NCBI GenBank assembly: GCA_029207755.1
Contig: JARCOQ010000085.1
Coordinates: 62,001-126,000 of the forward strand
Source: Chamaea fasciata
Taxonomy: Eukaryota; Chordata; Aves; Passeriformes; Sylviidae
Length of the DNA: 64,000 bases
Direction: 5' to 3'
Made by a program: the position numbers and the translations under genes. Positions 26,206-39,681 of this stretch are shown one piece after another. Below the pieces are notes generated by a model. The model searched no databases. It saw only the letters and a list, made by a program, of their open reading frames with translations, and was not told where the DNA came from. Within the stretch, counting starts at the first letter, position 1; each line of letters begins with the position of its first letter.

Positions 26206-29200
26206 CTAGAGGACAGCTAGGGCATCCCAGGAACAGCCAGGGAACCCCCAAGGACACCTAGGGGACAGCCATGGCACCCCAGGGACACCTAGGGCACCCC
26301 CAGCGACACCTAGGGGACAGCCAGGGCACCCCCAGGGACACCCTGGGCACCCCCAGAAACACCTAAAGGACAGCCAGGGCACTCCCAGGGAGACCCTGGG
26401 CACTCCTGGGGACACCCAGGGCACCCCCAGGGACACCTAGGGGACAGTCACGGCACCCCAGAGACACCCAGGGCACCCCCAGGGACACCTAGGGGACAGC
26501 CAGGGCACCCTAGGGACAGCCAGGGCACCCCCAGAGACACCGAGGGCACAACCAGGGCACCCTAGGGACAGCCAAGGCACCCCCAGGGACACATAGGGGA
26601 CAGGCAGGGCACCCCCAGGGACACCTAGGGGACACCCAGGGCACCCCAGGGACACCTAGGGGACAGCCAGGGCACCCCAGGGACACCCAGGGCACCTTCA
26701 GGGACACCTAGGGGACCTCCAGGGCACCCCCAGGGACACCTAGTGGACAGCCATGGCACTCCCAGGGACACCGAGGGCACAGCCAGGGCACCCTAGGGAC
26801 AGCCAGGGCACCCCCAGGGACACCAATGGGAGAGCCAGGGCAACCCAAGGGACAAACAAGACACTCCGAGGGACACCTAGGGGACAGCCAGGGCACCCCC
26901 AGGGACACCTAGGGGACAGCTAGGGAACCACAGGGACACCTCGGGCACCCCCAGGGACACCTAGGGGACCTCCAGGGCACCCGCAGGGACACCTAGGGGA
27001 CAGCCAGGGCACCCCCAGGGACCCCTAGGGGACAGCCAGGGCACCCTAGGGACAGCCAGGGCTCCCCCAGGGACACCTAGGGGACAGGTAGGGCACCCCC
27101 AGGGACACCTAGGGGACAGGTAGGGCACACCCAGGGACACCTAGGGGACAGGTAGGGCACACCCAGGGACACCTAGGGGACAGCCAGGGCACCGTGAGGA
27201 GAGCCAGGGCACCCCCAAGGACACCTAAGGGACAGCCACGGTACCCCAGGGACACCAAGGGGACAGCCAGGGCACCCCCAGGGACACCAAGGGGAGAGCC
27301 AGGGCACCCCAGGGACAGCCAGGGCACCCCCAGGGACACCAAGGAGACAGCCAGGGCACACCAGGGACACCTAGGGGACAGCCAGGGCGCCCCAGGGACA
27401 GCCAGGGCTCTCCCAGGGACACCTAGGGGACAGGCAGGGCACCCCAGGATCACCAAGGGGACAGCCTGAGCACCCCAAGGACAGCCAGGGCACCCCCAGG
27501 GACACCCCGGGGACAGCCAGGGCACCCTCAGGGACACCCAGGGGACAGCCATGGCACTCCCAGGGACAACTAGGGGACAGCCAGGGCACCCTTGTGACAG
27601 CCAGGGCACCCCTAGGGACACAAGGACACCCCCAGGGACACCTAGGGGACAGCCAGGGCACCCCCAGGGACACCTAGGGGACAGCCTGGGCACCCTCGGG
27701 ACAGCCCGGGCACTCCCAGGGACACCTAGGGGACAGCCAGGGCACCCTTGTGACAGCCAGGGCACCCCCAGGGACATCTAGAGGACCTCCAGGGCAGTCC
27801 CAGGGACAGCCAGGGCACCCTCAGGGACATCTAGAGGACAGCCAGGGCACCGCAAGGAGAGCCAGGGCCCCCCCAGGGACACCTAGGGGACAGCCAGGGC
27901 ATCCCAGGGACAGCCAGGGCACCCCCAGGGACACCAAGGAGACAGCCAGGTCACCGCAGGGACACCTAGGAGACAGCCAGGGCCCCCTAGGGACAGCCTG
28001 GGCTCTCCCAGGGACACCTAGAGGACAGGCAGGGCACCTTGGGGACCCCACGGGGACAGCCAGAGCACCCCAAGGACAGCCAGGGCACCCCCAGGGACAC
28101 CTAGTGGACAGCCAGGGCACCCCCAGGGACACCAATGGGACAGCAAGGGCAACCCAAGGGACAAACAAGGCACTCCAAGGGACACCTAGGGGACCTCCAG
28201 GGCACCCCCAGGGACACCTAGGGGACAGCCAGGGCACCCCCAGAGACACCTAGGGGACAGCTAGGGAACCACAGGGACACCCCGGGTACCCTCAGGGACA
28301 CCTAGGGGACAGGCAGGGCACCCCGAGGGACACCTACGGGACAGCCAGGGCACCCCCAGGGACACCTTGGGGACAGGCAGGGCAACCCAGGGACACCGAG
28401 GGCACCCCCAGGGACACCTAGGGGACCTCCAGGGCACGCCTAGCGACAAATAGGGGACAGTCAGGGCACTCCCAGGGACACCCTTGGCAACCCCAGGGAC
28501 ATCTAGAGGACCTCCAGGGCAGCCCCAGGGACAGCCAGGGCACCCCCAGGGACACCTAGGGGAAAGCCAGGGCACCGCAAGGAGAGCCAGGGCACCCCCA
28601 GGGACACCTAAGGGACAGCCACGGTACCCCAGGGACACCAAGGAGACAGCCAGGGCACCCGCAGGGACACCTAGGGGACAGCCAGGGCACCCTAGGGACA
28701 GCCACGGCTCCCCCAGGGACACCTAGGGGACAGGCAGGGGACCTCCAGGGACACCAAGGGGACAGCCAGAGCACCCCAGGGACAGCCAGGGAAACCCCAG
28801 GTAAACCTAGGGGACAGCCAGGGCACCCTAGGGACAGCCAGGGCACCCCCAGGGACAACTAGGGGACAGGCAGGGGACCCCCAGGGACAGCCAGGGCACC
28901 CCAGGGACACCTAGGGGACTGCCAGGAAACCCCCAGGGACACCTAGGCGACAGACAGAGCACCCCCAGGGACACCTAGGGCACAGCCAGGACACCCTCAG
29001 GGACACCCAGGGGACAGCCATGGCACTCCCAGGGACACCTAGGGGACAACAAGGGCACCCCAGGGACACCGAGGGCACAGCCAGGGTACCCTAGGGACAG
29101 CCAGGGCACCCCAAGGGACACCAATGGGACAGCCAGGGCAACCCAAGGGACAAACAAGACACTCCCAGGGACACCTAGGGGACCTCCAGGGCACCCGCAG

Positions 29201-30753
29201 GGACACCTAGGGGACAGCCAGGGCACCCTCAGGGACACCTAGGGGACAGCTAGGGAACTATAGGGACACCCCGGGCACCCCCAGGGACACCTAGGGGACC
29301 ACCAGGGCACCCCCAGGGACACCTGTGGGACAGCTAGGGAACCCCAGGGACACCCAGGGCACCCCCAGGGACACCTAGGGGACACCCAGGCCACCCTCAG
29401 GGACACGTAGGGGACAACCAGGGCACCCCAGGGACAGCCAGGGCACCTCCAGGGACACGTAGGGCACAGCCAGGGCACCCCCAGGGACACGTAGGGGACA
29501 GGCAGGGCACCCCCAGGGACAGCCAGGGAACCCCCAGGGAAGCCTAGGGGACAGCCAGGGCACCCCCAGGGACCCCTAGGGGACAGCCAGGGCACCCTAG
29601 GGACAGCCAGGGCTACCCCAGGGACACCTAGGGGACAGGTAGGGCACCCCCAGGGACACCAAGGGGACAGCCAGAGCACCCCCGGGACACCCAGGGCACC
29701 CCCAGGGACAGCTAGGGCACAGCCAGGGCACCCCCAGGGACATCTAGGGGACCTCCAGGGCACGCCCAGGGACACCTAAGGGACAGCCAGGCCACGGCCA
29801 GGGACACCTAGGGGACAGCCAGGGCACCCCCAGGGACACCAATGGGACACCCAGGGCACCCCCAGGGACAACTAGGGGACAGGCAGGGCACGCCCAGCGA
29901 CAGCCAGGGCACCCGCAGGGCACCGCAGGGACAGCCAAAGCACCCCAGGGACACCTAGGGCACAGCCAGGGCACCCCCAGGGACACCAAGGAAACAGCCA
30001 GGGCACTCTAGGGACAGCCAGGGCACCCCCAGGGACACCTAGGGGACAGGCAGGGCACCCCCAGGGACAGCCAGGGCTCCCCCAGGGACAGCCAGGGCAC
30101 CCCCAGGGCGCCCCAGGGACACCCAGGGCCCCCACAGGGAAACCAAGGGGACATCCAGGGTACCCCCAGGGACACCTAGGGGACAGCCAGGGCACCCCCA
30201 GGGACATCTAGGGGACAGACAGGGCACCCCCAAAGAAACCTAGGGGACCTCCAAGGCACGCCCAGAGATACCTAAGGGACAGCCAGGGCATGCCCAGGGA
30301 CACCTCGGGGATAGCCAGGGCACCCCCAGGGAAACCTAGGGCACAGCCAGGGCACCCTAGGGACAGCCAGGGTACCCCCAAGGACACCAGGGCACCCCCA
30401 GGGACACCAAAGGGACAGCCAGGGCACCCCCAGGGACATCCAGGGGAAAGGCAGGGCACCCCAGGGACACCAAGGGGACAGCAAGAGCACCCCAAGGACA
30501 GCCAGGGCACCCCCAGGGACACCTAGGGGACAGCCAGGGAACCCCCACGGACACCTAGGGGACAGACAGGGCACCCCAGGGACAACCAGGGCACCCTCAG
30601 GGACACCGAGGGCACAGCCAGGGCACCCCAGGGCAACCCCAGGGACACATAGGGGACAGCCAGGGAACCGCAGTGACACCCTGGGCACCCCCAGGGACAC
30701 CTAAAGGACCTCCAGGGCACCCCCAGGGACAGCCAGAACACCCCCAGGGAAAC
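26206..30753. repeat. 4.5-kb HOR copy B (type 2)
   Basis: Full-length copy of 4,548 bp. Type-2 markers are CACCTAAAGGACAGCC near 26,361, CCCCCAAGGACACC near 26,246, GGTAAACCTAGG near 28,800 and CACAGCCAGGGC near 29,465. It keeps two 32-bp units that copy C lacks, near 28,915 and near 30,020. It contains a perfect local 32-bp tandem run (TAGGGCACACCCAGG words) near 27,110-27,180. Confidence 0.9.
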
Positions 30754-33700
30754 CTAGAGGACAGCTAGGGCATCCCAGGAACAGCCAGGGAACCCCCAGG
30801 GACACCTAGGGGACAGCCATGGCACCCCAGGGACACCTAGGGCACCCCCAGCGACACCTAGGGGACAGCCAGGGCACCCCCAGGGACACCCTGGGCACCC
30901 CCAGAAACACCTAGGGGACAGCCAGGGCACTCCCAGGGAGACCCTGGGCACTCCTGGGGACACCCAGGGCACCCCCAGGGACACCTAGGGGACAGTCACG
31001 GCACCCCAGAGACACCCAGGGCACCCCCAGGGACACCTAGGGGACAGCCAGGGCACCCTAGGGACAGCCAGGGCACCCCCAGAGACACCGAGGGCACAAC
31101 CAGGGCACCCTAGGGACAGCCAAGGCACCCCCAGGGACACATAGGGGACAGGCAGGGCACCCCCAGGGACACCTAGGGGACACCCAGGGCACCCCAGGGA
31201 CACCTAGGGGACAGCCAGGGCACCCCAGGGACACCCAGGGCACCTTCAGGGACACCTAGGGGACCTCCAGGGCACCCCCAGGGACACCTAGTGGACAGCC
31301 ATGGCACTCCCAGGGACACCGAGGGCACAGCCAGGGCACCCTAGGGACAGCCAGGGCACCCCCAGGGACACCAATGGGAGAGCCAGGGCAACCCAAGGGA
31401 CAAACAAGACACTCCGAGGGACACCTAGGGGACAGCCAGGGCACCCCCAGGGACACCTAGGGGACAGCTAGGGAACCACAGGGACACCTCGGGCACCCCC
31501 AGGGACACCTAGGGGACCTCCAGGGCACCCGCAGGGCCACCTAGGGGACAGCCAGGGCACCCCCAGGGACCCCTAGGGGACAGCCAGGGCACCCTAGGGA
31601 CAGCCAGGGCTCCCCCAGGGACACCTAGTGGACAGGTAGGGCACCCCCAGGGACACCTAGGGGACAGGTAGGGCACACCCAGGGACACCTAGGGGACAGG
31701 TAGGGCACACCCAGGGACACCTAGGGGACAGCCAGGGCACCGTGAGGAGAGCCAGGGCACCCCCAAGGACACCTAAGGGACAGCCACGGTACCCCAGGGA
31801 CACCAAGGGGACAGCCAGGGCACCCCCAGGGACACCAAGGGGAGAGCCAGGGCACCCCAGGGACAGCCAGGGCACCCCCAGGGACACCAAGGAGACAGCC
31901 AGGGCACACCAGGGACACCTAGGGGACAGCCAGGGCGCCCCAGGGACAGCCAGGGCTCTCCCAGGGACACCTAGGGGACAGGCAGGGCACCCCAGGATCA
32001 CCAAGGGGACAGCCTGAGCACCCCAAGGACAGCCAGGGCACCCCCAGGGACACCCCGGGGACAGCCAGGGCACCCTCAGGGACACCCAGGGGACAGCCAT
32101 GGCACTCCCAGGGACAACTAGGGGACAGCCAGGGCACCCTTGTGACAGCAAGGGCACCCCTAGGGACACAAGGACACCCCCAGGGACACCTAGGGGACAG
32201 CCAGGGCACCCCCAGGGACACCTAGGGGACAGCCTGGGCACCCTCGGGACAGCCCGGGCACCCCCAGGGACACCTAGGGGACAGCCAGGGCACCCTTGTG
32301 ACAGCCAGGGCACCCCCAGGGACATCTAGAGGACCTCCAGGGCAGTCCCAGGGACAGCCAGGGCACCCTCAGGGACATCTAGAGGACAGCCAGGGCACCG
32401 CAAGGAGAGCCAGGGCCCCCCCAGGGACACCTAGGGGACAGCCAGGGCATCCCAGGGACAGCCAGGGCACCCCCAGGGACACCAAGGAGACAGCCAGGTC
32501 ACCGCAGGGACACCTAGGAGACAGCCAGGGCCCCCTAGGGAGAGCCTGGGGTCTCCCAGGGACACCTAGAGGACAGGCAGGGCACCTTGGGGACCCCACG
32601 GGGACAGCCAGAGCACCCCAAGGACAGCCAGGGCACCCCCAGGGACACCTAGTGGACAGCCAGGGCACCCCCAGGGACACCAATGGGACAGCAAGGGCAA
32701 CCCAAGGGACAAACAAGGCACTCCAAGGGACACCTAGGGGACCTCCAGGGCACCCCCAGGGACACCTAGGGGACAGCCAGGGCACCCCCAGAGACACCTA
32801 GGGGACAGCTAGGGAACCACAGGGACACCCCGGGTACCCTCAGGGACACCTAGGGGACAGGCAGGGCACCCCGAGGGACACCTACGGGACAGCCAGGGCA
32901 CCCCCAGGGACACCTTGGGGACAGGCAGGGCAACCCAGGGACACCGAGGGCACCCCCAGGGACACCTAGGGGACCTCCAGGGCACCCCCAGCGACAAATA
33001 GGGGACAGTCAGGGCACTCCCAGGGACACCCTTGGCAACCCCAGGGACATCTAGAGGACCTCCAGGCCAGCCCCAGGGACAGCCAGGGCACCCCCAGGGA
33101 CACCTAGGGGAAAGCCAGGGCATTGCAAGGAGAGCCAGGGCACCCCCAGGGACACCTAAGGGACAGCCACGGTACCCCAGGGACACCAAGGAGACAGCCA
33201 GGGCACCCGCAGGGACACCTAGGGGACAGCCAGGGCACCCTAGGGACAGCCACGGCTCCCCCAGGGACACCTAGGGGACAGGCAGGGGACCTCCAGGGAC
33301 ACCAAGGGGACAGCCAGAGCACCCCAGGGACAGCCAGGGAAACCCCAGGGACACCTAGGGGACAGCCAGGGCACCCTAGGGACAGCCAGGGCACCCCCAG
33401 GGACAACTAGGGGACAGGCAGGGGACCCCCAGGGACAGCCAGGGCACCCCAGGGACACCTAGGCGACAGACAGAGCACCCCCAGGGACACCTAGGGCACA
33501 GCCAGGACACCCTCAGGGACACCCAGGGGACAGCCATGGCACTCCCAGGGACACCTAGGAGACAACAAGGGCACCCCAGGGACACCGAGGGCACAGCCAG
33601 GGTACCCTAGGGACAGCCAGGGCACCCCAAGGGACACCAATGGGACAGCCAGGGCAACCCAAGGGACAAACAAGACACTCCCAGGGACACCTAGGGGACC

Positions 33701-35237
33701 TCCAGGGCACCCGCAGGGACACCTAGGGGACAGCCAGGGCACCCTCAGGGACACCTAGGGGACAGCTAGGGAACTATAGGGACACCCCGGGCACCCCCAG
33801 GGACACCTAGGGGACCACCAGGGCACCCCCAGGGACACCTGTGGGACAGCTAGGGAACCCCAGGGACACCCAGGGCACCCCCAGGGACACCTAGGGGACA
33901 CCCAGGCCACCCTCAGGGACACGTAGGGGACAACCAGGGCACCCCAGGGACAGCCAGGGCACCTCCAGGGACACGTAGGGCACAGCCAAGGCACCCCCAG
34001 GGACACGTAGGGGACAGGCAGGGCACCCCCAGGGACAGCCAGGGAACCCCCAGGGAAGCCTAGGGGACAGCCAGGGCACCCCCAGGGACCCCTAGGGGAC
34101 AGCCAGGGCACCCTAGGGACAGCCAGGGCTACCCCAGGGACACCTAGGGGACAGGTAGGGCACCCCCAGGGACACCAAGGGGACAGCCAGAGCACCCCCG
34201 GGACACCCAGGGCACCCCCAGGGACAGCTAGGGCACAGCCAGGGCACCCCCAGGGACATCTAGGGGACCTCCAGGGCACGCCCAGGGACACCTAAGGGAC
34301 AGCCAGGCCACGGCCAGGGACACCTAGGGGACAGCCAGGGCACCCCCAGGGACACCAATGGGACACCCAGGGCACCCCCAGGGACAACTAGGGGACAGGC
34401 AGGGCACGCCCAGCGACAGCCAGGGCACCCGCAGGGCACCGCAGGGACAGCCAAAGCACCCCAGGGACACCTAGGGCACAGCCAGGGCACCCCCAGGGAC
34501 ACCAAGGAAACAGCCAGGGCACTCTAGGGACAGGCAGGGCACCCCCAGGGACAGCCAGGGCTCCCCCAGGGACAGCCAGGGCACCCCCAGGGCGCCCCAG
34601 GGACACCCAGGGCCCCCACAGGGAAACCAAGGGGACAGCCAGGGTACCCCCAGGGACACCTAGAGGACAGCCAGGGCACCCCCAGGGACATCTAGGGGAC
34701 AGACAGGGCACCCCCAAAGAAACCTAGGGGACCTCCAAGGCACGCCCAGAGATACCTAAGGGACAGCCAGGGCATGCCCAGGGACACCTCGGGGATAGCC
34801 AGGGCACCCCCAGGGAAACCTAGGGCACAGCCAGGGCACCCTAGGGACAGCCAGGGTACCCCCAAGGACACCAGGGCACCCCCAGGGACACCAAAGGGAC
34901 AGCCAGGGCACCCCCAGGGACATCCAGGGGAAAGGCAGGGCACCCCAGGGACACCAAGGGGACAGCAAGAGCACCCCAAGGACAGCCAGGGCACCCCCAG
35001 GGACACCTAGGGGACAGCCAGGGAACCCCCACGGACACCTAGGGGACAGACAGGGCACCCCAGGGACAACCAGGGCACCCTCAGGGACACCGAGGGCACA
35101 GCCAGGGCACCCCAGGGCAACCCCAGGGACACATAGGGGACAGCCAGGGAACCGCAGTGACACCCTGGGCACCCCCAGGGACACCTAAAGGACCTCCAGG
35201 GCACCCCCAGGGACAGCCAGAACACCCCCAGGGAAAC
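30754..35237. repeat. 4.5-kb HOR copy C (type 1)
   Basis: Copy of 4,484 bp. It carries the same type-1 markers as copy A (CACCTAGGGGACAGCC near 30,909, GCAGGGCCACC near 31,530, TAGTGGACAGG near 31,626, CACAGCCAAGGC near 33,981). Relative to B it lacks one 32-bp unit near 33,460 and another near 34,530. The second loss is shared with copy A; the first is private. Confidence 0.9.
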
Positions 35238-38200
35238 CTAGAGGACAGCTAGGGCATCCCAGGAACAGCCAGGGAACCCCCAAGGACACCTAGGGGACAG
35301 CCATGGCACCCCAGGGACACCTAGGGCACCCCCAGCGACACCTAGGGGACAGCCAGGGCACCCCCAGGGACACCCTGGGCACCCCCAGAAACACCTAAAG
35401 GACAGCCAGGGCACTCCCAGGGAGACCCTGGGCACTCCTGGGGACACCCAGGGCACCCCCAGGGACACCTAGGGGACAGTCACGGCACCCCAGAGACACC
35501 CAGGGCACCCCCAGGGACACCTAGGGGACAGCCAGGGCACCCTAGGGACAGCCAGGGCACCCCCAGAGACACCGAGGGCACAACCAGGGCACCCTAGGGA
35601 CAGCCAAGGCACCCCCAGGGACACATAGGGGACAGGCAGGGCACCCCCAGGGACACCTAGGGGACACCCAGGGCACCCCAGGGACACCTAGGGGACAGCC
35701 AGGGCACCCCAGGGACACCCAGGGCACCTTCAGGGACACCTAGGGGACCTCCAGGGCACCCCCAGGGACACCTAGTGGACAGCCATGGCACTCCCAGGGA
35801 CACCGAGGGCACAGCCAGGGCACCCCCAGGGACACCAATGGGAGAGCCAGGGCAACCCAAGGGACAAACAAGACACTCCGAGGGACACCTAGGGGACAGC
35901 CAGGGCACCCCCAGGGACACCTAGGGGACAGCTAGGGAACCACAGGGACACCTCGGGCACCCCCAGGGACACCTAGGGGACCTCCAGGGCACCCGCAGGG
36001 ACACCTAGGGGACAGCCAGGGCACCCCCAGGGACCCCTAGGGGACAGCCAGGGCACCCTAGGGACAGCCAGGGCTCCCCCAGGGACACCTAGGGGACAGG
36101 TAGGGCACCCCCAGGGACACCTAGGGGACAGGTAGGGCACACCCAGGGACACCTAGGGGACAGGTAGGGCACACCCAGGGACACCTAGGGGACAGCCAGG
36201 GCACCGTGAGGAGAGCCAGGGCACCCCCAAGGACACCTAAGGGACAGCCACGGTACCCCAGGGACACCAAGGGGACAGCCAGGGCACCCCCAGGGACACC
36301 AAGGGGAGAGCCAGGGCACCCCAGGGACAGCCAGGGCACCCCCAGGGACACCAAGGAGACAGCCAGGGCACACCAGGGACACCTAGGGGACAGCCAGGGC
36401 ACCCCAGGGACAGCCAGGGCTCCCCCAGGGACACCTAGGGGACAGGCAGGGCACCCCAGTGTCACCAAGGGGACAGCCTGAGCACCCCAAGGACAGCCAG
36501 GGCACCCCCAGGGACACCCCGGGGACAGCCAGGGAACCCTCAGGGACACCCAGGGGACAGCCATGGCACTCCCAGGGACAACTAGGGGACAGCCAGGGCA
36601 CCCTTGTGACAGCCAGGGCACCCCTAGGGACACAAGGACACCCCCAGGGACACCTAGGGGACAGCCAGGGCACCCCCAGGGACACCTAGGGGACAGCCTG
36701 GGCACCCTCGGGACAGCCCGGGCACTCCCAGGGACACCTAGGGGACAGCCAGGGCACCCTTGTGACAGCCAGGGCACCCCCAGGGACATCTAGAGGACCT
36801 CCAGGGCAGTCCCAGGGACAGCCAGGGCACCCTCAGGGACATCTAGAGGACAGCCAGGGCACCGCAAGGAGAGCCAGGGCCCCCCCAGGGACACCTAGGG
36901 GACAGCCAGGGCATCCCAGGGACAGCCAGGGCGCCCCCAGGGACACCAAGGAGACAGCCAGGTCACCGCAGGGACACCTAGGAGACAGCCAGGGCCCCCT
37001 AGGGACAGCCTGGGCTCTCCCAGGGACACCTAGAGGACAGGCAGGGCACCTTGGGGACCCCACGGGGACAGCCAGAGCACCCCAAGGACAGCCAGGGCAC
37101 CCCCAGGGACACCTAGTGGACAGCCAGGGCACCCCCAGGGACACCAATGGGACAGCAAGGGCAACCCAAGGGACAAACAAGGCACTCCAAGGGACACCTA
37201 GGGGACCTCCAGGGCACCCCCAGGGACACCTAGGGGACAGCCAGGGCACCCCCAGAGACACCTAGGGGACAGCTAGGGAACCACAGGGACACCCCGGGTA
37301 CCCTCAGGGACACCTAGGGGACAGGCAGGGCACCCCGAGGGACACCTACGGGACAGCCAGGGCACCCCCAGGGACACCTTGGGGACAGGCAGGGCAACCC
37401 AGGGACACCGAGGGCACCCCCAGGGACACCTAGGGGACCTCCAGGGCACGCCCAGCGACAAATAGGGGACAGTCAGGGCACTCCCAGGGACACCCTTGGC
37501 AACCCCAGGGACATCTAGAGGACCTCCAGGGCAGCCCCAGGGACAGCCACGGTACCCCAGGGACACCAAGGAGACAGCCAGGGCACCCGCAGGGACACCT
37601 AGGGGACAGCCAGGGCACCCTAGGGACAGCCACGGCTCCCCCAGGGACACCTAGGGGACAGGCAGGGGACCTCCAGGGACACCAAGGGGACAGCCAGAGC
37701 ACCCCAGGGACAGCCAGGGAAACCCCAGGTAAACCTAGGGGACAGCCAGGGCACCCTAGGGACAGCCAGGGCACCCCCAGGGACAACTAGGGGACAGGCA
37801 GGGGACCCCCAGGGACAGCCAGGGCACCCCAGGGACACCTAGGGGACTGCCAGGAAACCCCCAGGGACACCTAGGCGACAGACAGAGCACCCCCAGGGAC
37901 ACCTAGGGCACAGCCAGGACACCCTCAGGGACACCCAGGGGACAGCCATGGCACTCCCAGGGACACCTAGGGGACAACAAGGGCACCCCAGGGACACCGA
38001 GGGCACAGCCAGGGTACCCTAGGGACAGCCAGGGCACCCCAAGGGACACCAATGGGACAGCCAGGGCAACCCAAGGGACAAACAAGACACTCCCAGGGAC
38101 ACCTAGGGGACCTCCAGGGCACCCGCAGGGACACCTAGGGGACAGCCAGGGCACCCTCAGGGACACCTAGGGGACAGCTAGGGAACTATAGGGACACCCC

Positions 38201-39681
38201 GGGCACCCCCAGGGACACCTAGGGGACCACCAGGGCACCCCCAGGGACACCTGTGGGACAGCTAGGGAACCCCAGGGACACCCAGGGCACCCCCAGGGAC
38301 ACCTAGGGGACACCCAGGCCACCCTCAGGGACACGTAGGGGACAACCAGGGCACCCCAGGGACAGCCAGGGCACGTCCAGGGACACGTAGGGCACAGCCA
38401 GGGCACCCCCAGGGACACGTAGGGGACAGGCAGGGCACCCCCAGGGACAGCCAGGGAACCCCCAGGGAAGCCTAGGGGACAGCCAGGGCACCCCCAGGGA
38501 CCCCTAGGGGACAGCCAGGGCACCCTAGGGACAGCCAGGGCTACCCCAGGGACACCTAGGGGACAGGTAGGGCACCCCCAGGGACACCAAGGGGACAGCC
38601 AGAGCACCCCCGGGACACCCAGGGCACCCCCAGGGACAGCTAGGGCACAGCCAGGGCACCCCCAGGGACATCTAGGGGACCTCCAGGGCACGCCCAGGGA
38701 CACCTAAGGGACAGCCAGGCCACGGCCAGGGACACCTAGGGGACAGCCAGGGCACCCCCAGGGACACCAATGGGACACCCAGGGCACCCCCAGGGACAAG
38801 TAGGGGACAGGCAGGGCACGCCCAGCGACAGCCAGGGCACCCGCAGGGGACCGCAGGGACAGCCAAAGCACCCCAGGGACACCTAGGGCACAGCCAGGGC
38901 ACCCCCAGGGACACCAAGGAAACAGCCAGGGCACTCTAGGGACAGCCAGGGCACCCCCAGGGACACCTAGGGGACAGGCAGGGCACCCCCAGGGACAGCC
39001 AGGGCTCCCCCAGGGACAGCCAGGGCACCCCCAGGGCGCCCCAGGGACACCCAGGGCCCCCACAGGGAAACCAAGGGGACATCCAGGGTACCCCCAGGGA
39101 CACCTAGGGGACAGCCAGGGCACCCCCAGGGACATCTAGGGGACAGACAGGGCACCCCCAAAGAAACCTAGGGGACCTCCAAGGCACGCCCAGAGATACC
39201 TAAGGGACAGCCAGGGCATGCCCAGGGACACCTCGGGGATAGCCAGGGCACCCCCAGGGAAACCTAGGGCACAGCCAGGGCACCCTAGGGACAGCCAGGG
39301 TACCCCCAAGGACACCAGGGCACCCCCAGGGACACCAAAGGGACAGCCAGGGCACCCCCAGGGACATCCAGGGGAAAGGCAGGGCACCCCAGGGACACCA
39401 AGGGGACAGCAAGAGCACCCCAAGGACAGCCAGGGCACCCCCAGGGACACCTAGGGGACAGCCAGGGAACCCCCACGGACACCTAGGGGACAGACAGGGC
39501 ACCCCAGGGACAACCAGGGCACCCTCAGGGACACCGAGGGCACAGCCAGGGCACCCCAGGGCAACCCCAGGGACACATAGGGGACAGCCAGGGAACCGCA
39601 GTGACACCCTGGGCACCCCCAGGGACACCTAAAGGACCTCCAGGGCACCCCCAGGGACAGCCAGAACACCCCCAGGGAAAC
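35238..39681. repeat. 4.5-kb HOR copy D (type 2)
   Basis: Copy of 4,444 bp with the type-2 markers of copy B. It has two private losses. One is 20 bp near 35,820, where a CTAGGGACAGCCAGGGCACC unit is absent. The other is about 84 bp near 37,548 (one 32-bp plus one 52-bp step). It retains both 32-bp units lost in C. The D-specific CCAGTGTCACC word is near 36,456. Confidence 0.9.
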
